The notes under the pieces: model-generated
Seen by the model: only the letters and a program-made list of their open reading frames with translations
Told to the model about the DNA's origin: nothing
Database searches by the model: none
Shown here: one piece after another, positions 61,069 through 64,000 of the stretch
How the letters are laid out: each line of letters starts with the position of its first letter
Position numbering within the stretch: the first letter of the stretch is position 1
Made by a program: the position numbers and the translations under genes
Assembly (NCBI GenBank): GCA_014925825.1
Contig: JACGCK010000025.1
Span: forward strand, 248,001 to 312,000
Direction: 5' to 3'
DNA length: 64,000 bases
Source of the DNA: Pholiota molesta
Lineage: Eukaryota; Basidiomycota; Agaricomycetes; Agaricales; Strophariaceae

Positions 61069-62571
61069 TCACTTCTTAGAGGTAACCCAACCCGCAAGGG
61101 CCCCAATGATGGCGACAGAGGCCCATGCACGGGTTGTCTTCCAATCCTTCCCCTGCAGTGCACCCAGCCACGGCGAACCCCATGCAGCATTATCGGACAT
61201 GTTCTGGGCCTTCGTCAACAGCATGGTATTTGTCTGTAGGTGCAGGGGTTCAACCTCGTCTATCAGCGACGGCGGCTCGTCTGGCGACGCCACAAGGGGC
61301 GGCACGATATCTACTTCCCGCCGAAGAAGTCGGTTATCCGGGTCTTATCCAATGGGCGTCTGAATAGGTCGCTGCCAACACCAGGGCGAGAATGTGCGAT
61401 TCTCGTATTGACATAATCAAACTAGACGTTGATCAGGATATAGCACGTAGAACGAGAATGAAAAATACTTGCGAGTTCTTGCATGGACGCTTGACTGGTC
61501 TTCTTTATCTTTTCCTTGAATTCTAGGGTAAAATGGGTGTATTCGTCGATAACAGCAACACCGATATCGCTGTCGCTGGCGTGCTAAATATATGTCAGAA
61601 ATCGGCGGAAAACGAAGGATATGGGCGAATTTACAGGATAGGAATTCTCCCCCTGACGGGAAGAACTTGTCGCTAGAATATTAGGTGAATATGGTTTGGA
61701 ATACATCGTGTTTGCTTGGCAGGTGTCGATTATGAACAGGAGTTTGTTGTATCTGGAAAAGTTGATAAATAAAATCCATAAAAGCACATGCGCCGACTCA
61801 CCTTCTTTTTTGGTACATCTGCTCGAATGCATCTGCGATATCGAAGGCGCTTATTTCCTCGTTATCTTGGAATTTGAGGAACTCGTTTCCACCATGGCCG
61901 ATCATATACACGAACACGTTGGATCTCTCGTTGCTCAGCAGACGCTTAGAACGTGGGACTGAAGAGTCCATGCGACCTGAATTGCGAGAGTTAAGTCAGT
62001 CATGCCAGTTCAATAGATTATAAAACACAAGGGAGCTTACCGGTGAAAACTCGAGTGAAGTTCTCTACGGTCACTTCATAGCCACGATAATCAACTTCGA
62101 TGTTGTCTCCATAAAGGTCAAGATGCTGTCCAGGACTAGCGTAAACGCTTCCTGGAACTTTGTTTCTTGAATTGCATGAGGCGTCGTCGGCGAGCATCAG
62201 GATGATGTTCGAGTCAGGGATGCCTAGCCGCTTCACCGTTCTGTACCTGGAAATTTCGAGGTTATGAAGCCATTCCAGTACAGTGTGCAGCTGTACGTAC
62301 ATTCCTAGAGCATTCGCCATATGCTAAAGCGGCGTTAGGTTCACTTCAGAGAAAGGGTTTCGTGACTGCGTACTCGGTAATTGAACCAATATCTCGATGA
62401 ACAGACTAATACGGCCCAGTTATTCGTGTGCGTTGACCCGGTTCCATTCGTCGACGACCCGGGCCTTCCGAAGAATCTTCTGGCAGCATCTTCGGGAGTC
62501 TGGCTTGAATGAGCGACCCAAGTCCAGCTTGAGAGCCATATGAGAATGTGGAGGAGAGAGGGCAAGATCAT
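61069..62571 (-). CDS. GPI8/PIG-K, catalytic subunit of GPI transamidase (3' frame break)
   Basis: This C13-family cysteine protease cleaves the C-terminal signal of proteins and attaches the GPI anchor in the endoplasmic reticulum. Exons: 62374-62571, 62301-62323, 62041-62246, 61802-61976, 61635-61752, 61473-61583 and 61069-61421. It begins with a signal peptide ([15 protein letters not shown]), then [39 protein letters not shown] and [15 protein letters not shown]. The catalytic His is in YMIGHGG (about 170) and the catalytic Cys in [10 protein letters not shown] (about 212); [18 protein letters not shown] follows. The intron before the last exon has a GC donor (CTC|GCAAGT). After DFFGG a stop appears at 61311-61313 because one base seems to be missing in a G or A run near 61316. 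The next frame continues [12 protein letters not shown] to a C-terminal membrane segment ([17 protein letters not shown]). Restored length would be about 390 aa, normal for the family. Confidence 0.92.
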
Positions 62572-62646
62572 TTTCGGGGTTCGGGTGGAGTTTCAAAGTT
62601 ACTCTATTCAAAGTTAGCTGGTCAACATCGATGTTCACCGATTACG

Positions 62647-62880
62647 ATGTCTTCCCAAGCAATTTCAACTTCAACGGAAAGCTTTTGCAACAAGCTCCCC
62701 TATGAGGTTTTAGCGAAGATCTTTACCCATTGTTATGTAGGAACCAAAAGAGAAATCGGGAAGGAAACCGATGAATGTTGGCGAGAATATACCAGGAACC
62801 AAATTTTGGAACAGGGAGACAGGGAGAACCTAGATAACGAATCTTTACACCGATCTGCGAAATTTAAGCTTAGCCAGTGA
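62647..62880 (+). CDS. F-box-like protein fragment, 77 aa
   Basis: The open frame reads STESFCNKLPYEVLAKIFTH, the start of an F-box (LP.EVL..IF.HC), then a charged tail and a stop. Agaricomycete F-box-like proteins are usually several hundred residues long, so this is a truncated gene or a first exon whose continuation I cannot find. It starts only 75 bp from the divergent GPI8 start codon. Confidence 0.5.
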   Translation: MSSQAISTSTESFCNKLPYEVLAKIFTHCYVGTKREIGKETDECWREYTRNQILEQGDRENLDNESLHRSAKFKLSQ

Positions 62881-62953
62881 AAGGATTGTATATGATTGGT
62901 AAGGGCTTACCTTTTGGGCAAGTTCCCTCTTCCCAACCAAACAATAATCATTT

Positions 62954-63464
62954 TCACAATTCAGCCGTCATTCCCTTGACTGCATTCACAACTTCTCGAA
63001 ATTTTGCCTCCCCTGCTGGTTCGAGTAAATTATACGCCCATCGGGCCTCGGGCGCCACGTCATTGACTACAAGCAAGTCGCGAGCGATTGCTGGCGGATG
63101 GAGGCTTTGAGTGGCTGCTTCGAACGAGTAAACACAAAATTGGGGCCCGAAAGCGCTGAGGCCATAGAGGGTTGCCGTCGGGATCGAGCTCGAAGCAAAT
63201 TCGCGGAACCTCTGGCGCATTTGTTCATCTGCGCTGCCACGGGCGGAGAGCAGCGTAAACGAACGGAAGGTCTTGACTTCCAAGAAGAAAATTGGCGATG
63301 ACAAACGATGAACTGGACGGTAATATCAAGTGATCCATCGATGCGTTTAAACTGTGGGGACACTTGGTAGTGTTCTGAGACCGGGAATAGATCGACAGGA
63401 AGGGAGTTGAAGGGCCCGTAGGAGTCGCTTTCATGCAGTAGAAACTTATGGGAATTTGTATATT
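62954..63464 (-). pseudogene. Conserved Agaricomycete protein of unknown function, fragment with one frame shift
   Basis: The minus strand reads HKFLLHESDSYGPFNSLPVD, LFPVSEHYQVSPQFKRIDGS, then after a one-base slip near 63315 YRPVHRLSSPIFFLEVKTFR, RGSADEQMRQRFREF, LYGLSAFGPQFCVYSFEA and WAYNLLEPAGEAKFREVVNA before a stop at 62954. From memory this block belongs to a widespread uncharacterised fungal protein group (LYG.SAFG..FCVY...LEP.GEAKFR). No start codon is clear, and the upstream part runs directly into kinesin-like sequence. Confidence 0.55.
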
Positions 63465-63634
63465 TCCCTGGGGTCTCTGGGATTGGCGACAGTAATGAAG
63501 CTGCCGCCGGAGCTCGAACGAGATGTGCCTCCTGTGTCATTGGAAAAGTGAACAATTTGCACAGAATCGTCGTCTAGTTCGCCGTCGAGTCTAGGCCTAA
63601 GACGAGCCGCAATCTTCACTTTTGCTGAGGCCAT
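63446..63634 (-). pseudogene. Kinesin motor domain N-terminal stub
   Basis: From the ATG at 63634 the frame reads ASAKVKIAARLRPRLDGELD, DDSVQIVHF and ITVANPRDPREIYKFP, then stops at 63446-63448. This matches the first beta strands of a kinesin motor (VKVAARLRP...; ...REIYKFP is normally followed by F..CYD). The P-loop and the rest of the motor are absent, and there is no splice donor at the break. The sequence switches there to the conserved hypothetical protein, so this is a severed gene end. Confidence 0.65.
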
Positions 63635-64000
63635 GGTGGAGAGAGGGAAAGACAGCTTCTTGCCGTCGTGGTCGGAAGAGGCGGACCAAGTTGTTGAAAC
63701 CAAGGCGCGACTGACACGTGATCGTTATTGTTCCGTTACGGTCACTACTTTTTCAGCGTCACGGTGGCACTATGTAACGCATCGTCCCAACATCTTCCCA
63801 AGCACCTTCCTTCGCCCGACCTTCACCAATCTCAGAGAATCAGCAGAAATTCTGCCCTGATTAGGACTATAGCCTGGTTTAAAATGTGGAATAAATGGTG
63901 TCAAATGTCGACGACTACTCGGAAGCGGAATTAAAGGTTCGTCAAAATTCGTTGATCAGGCCTAGGATTGCATTGAAGGCGTTCATCATCGTACTCTTGG
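63635..64000. other. Right edge, no supported gene
   Basis: Upstream side of the kinesin-like start codon. It contains a CACGTGAT word (63715-63722) of E-box type and otherwise short open frames without motifs. Confidence 0.35.

Overview
The window looks like nuclear DNA of a basidiomycete, probably an Agaricomycete mushroom. Introns are dense and short (about 45-60 bp, GT-AG with a few GC-AG). A KDZ transposase with a CxC2 cysteine cluster is present, as are typical fungal genes (GPI8 transamidase, Tup1-like WD40 corepressor, GH27 alpha-galactosidase). All identifications come from reading the translated sequence; no database search was run.

Region 1 (about 0.56-16.02 kb) is a large, apparently complete DNA transposon of the KDZ (Kyakuja-Dileera-Zisupton) group. 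Short inverted terminal sequences enclose two subterminal arrays of one short motif (around CATTATYCATTAACC) lying in opposite orientations. Between them are five multi-exon genes whose reading frames all stay open through every inferred splice junction: an 884-aa protein of unknown function (minus strand), a 345-aa protein ending in a viroplasmin/RNase H1 N-terminal-like domain, a 185-aa basic/acidic protein, a 235-aa protein with SUMO-interaction-like motifs, and a 1053-aa transposase. The subterminal motif recurs in a duplicated block just upstream of the transposase, which suggests transposase binding and self-regulation.

Region 2 (16.5-50.3 kb) is a head-to-tail tandem array of four units of about 8.4-8.6 kb. 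Each unit carries a GC-rich locus with diverged internal repeats (plus strand), several kb of AT-rich DNA without a recognisable gene, and a four-exon gene (minus strand) for a coiled-coil protein that I read as a Sos7-like kinetochore protein. Copies 2-4 are nearly identical over most of their length. Copy 1 is more diverged and carries a segment of about 180 bp missing from the others; the outer end of copy 4 is also diverged. The protein gene is open in copies 1 and 3 and broken by one-base deletions in copies 2 and 4. Many of these deletions look like uncorrected long-read errors.

Region 3 (50.3-64 kb) is ordinary gene-bearing DNA: a 22-exon GH27 alpha-galactosidase (plus), a convergent Tup1-like gene with frame breaks (minus), an unidentified gene, about 3.7 kb with no gene I can support, GPI8 with one frame break near its 3' end (minus), and a cluster of gene fragments at the right edge (F-box stub, a conserved hypothetical protein, and a kinesin motor N-terminus cut short).
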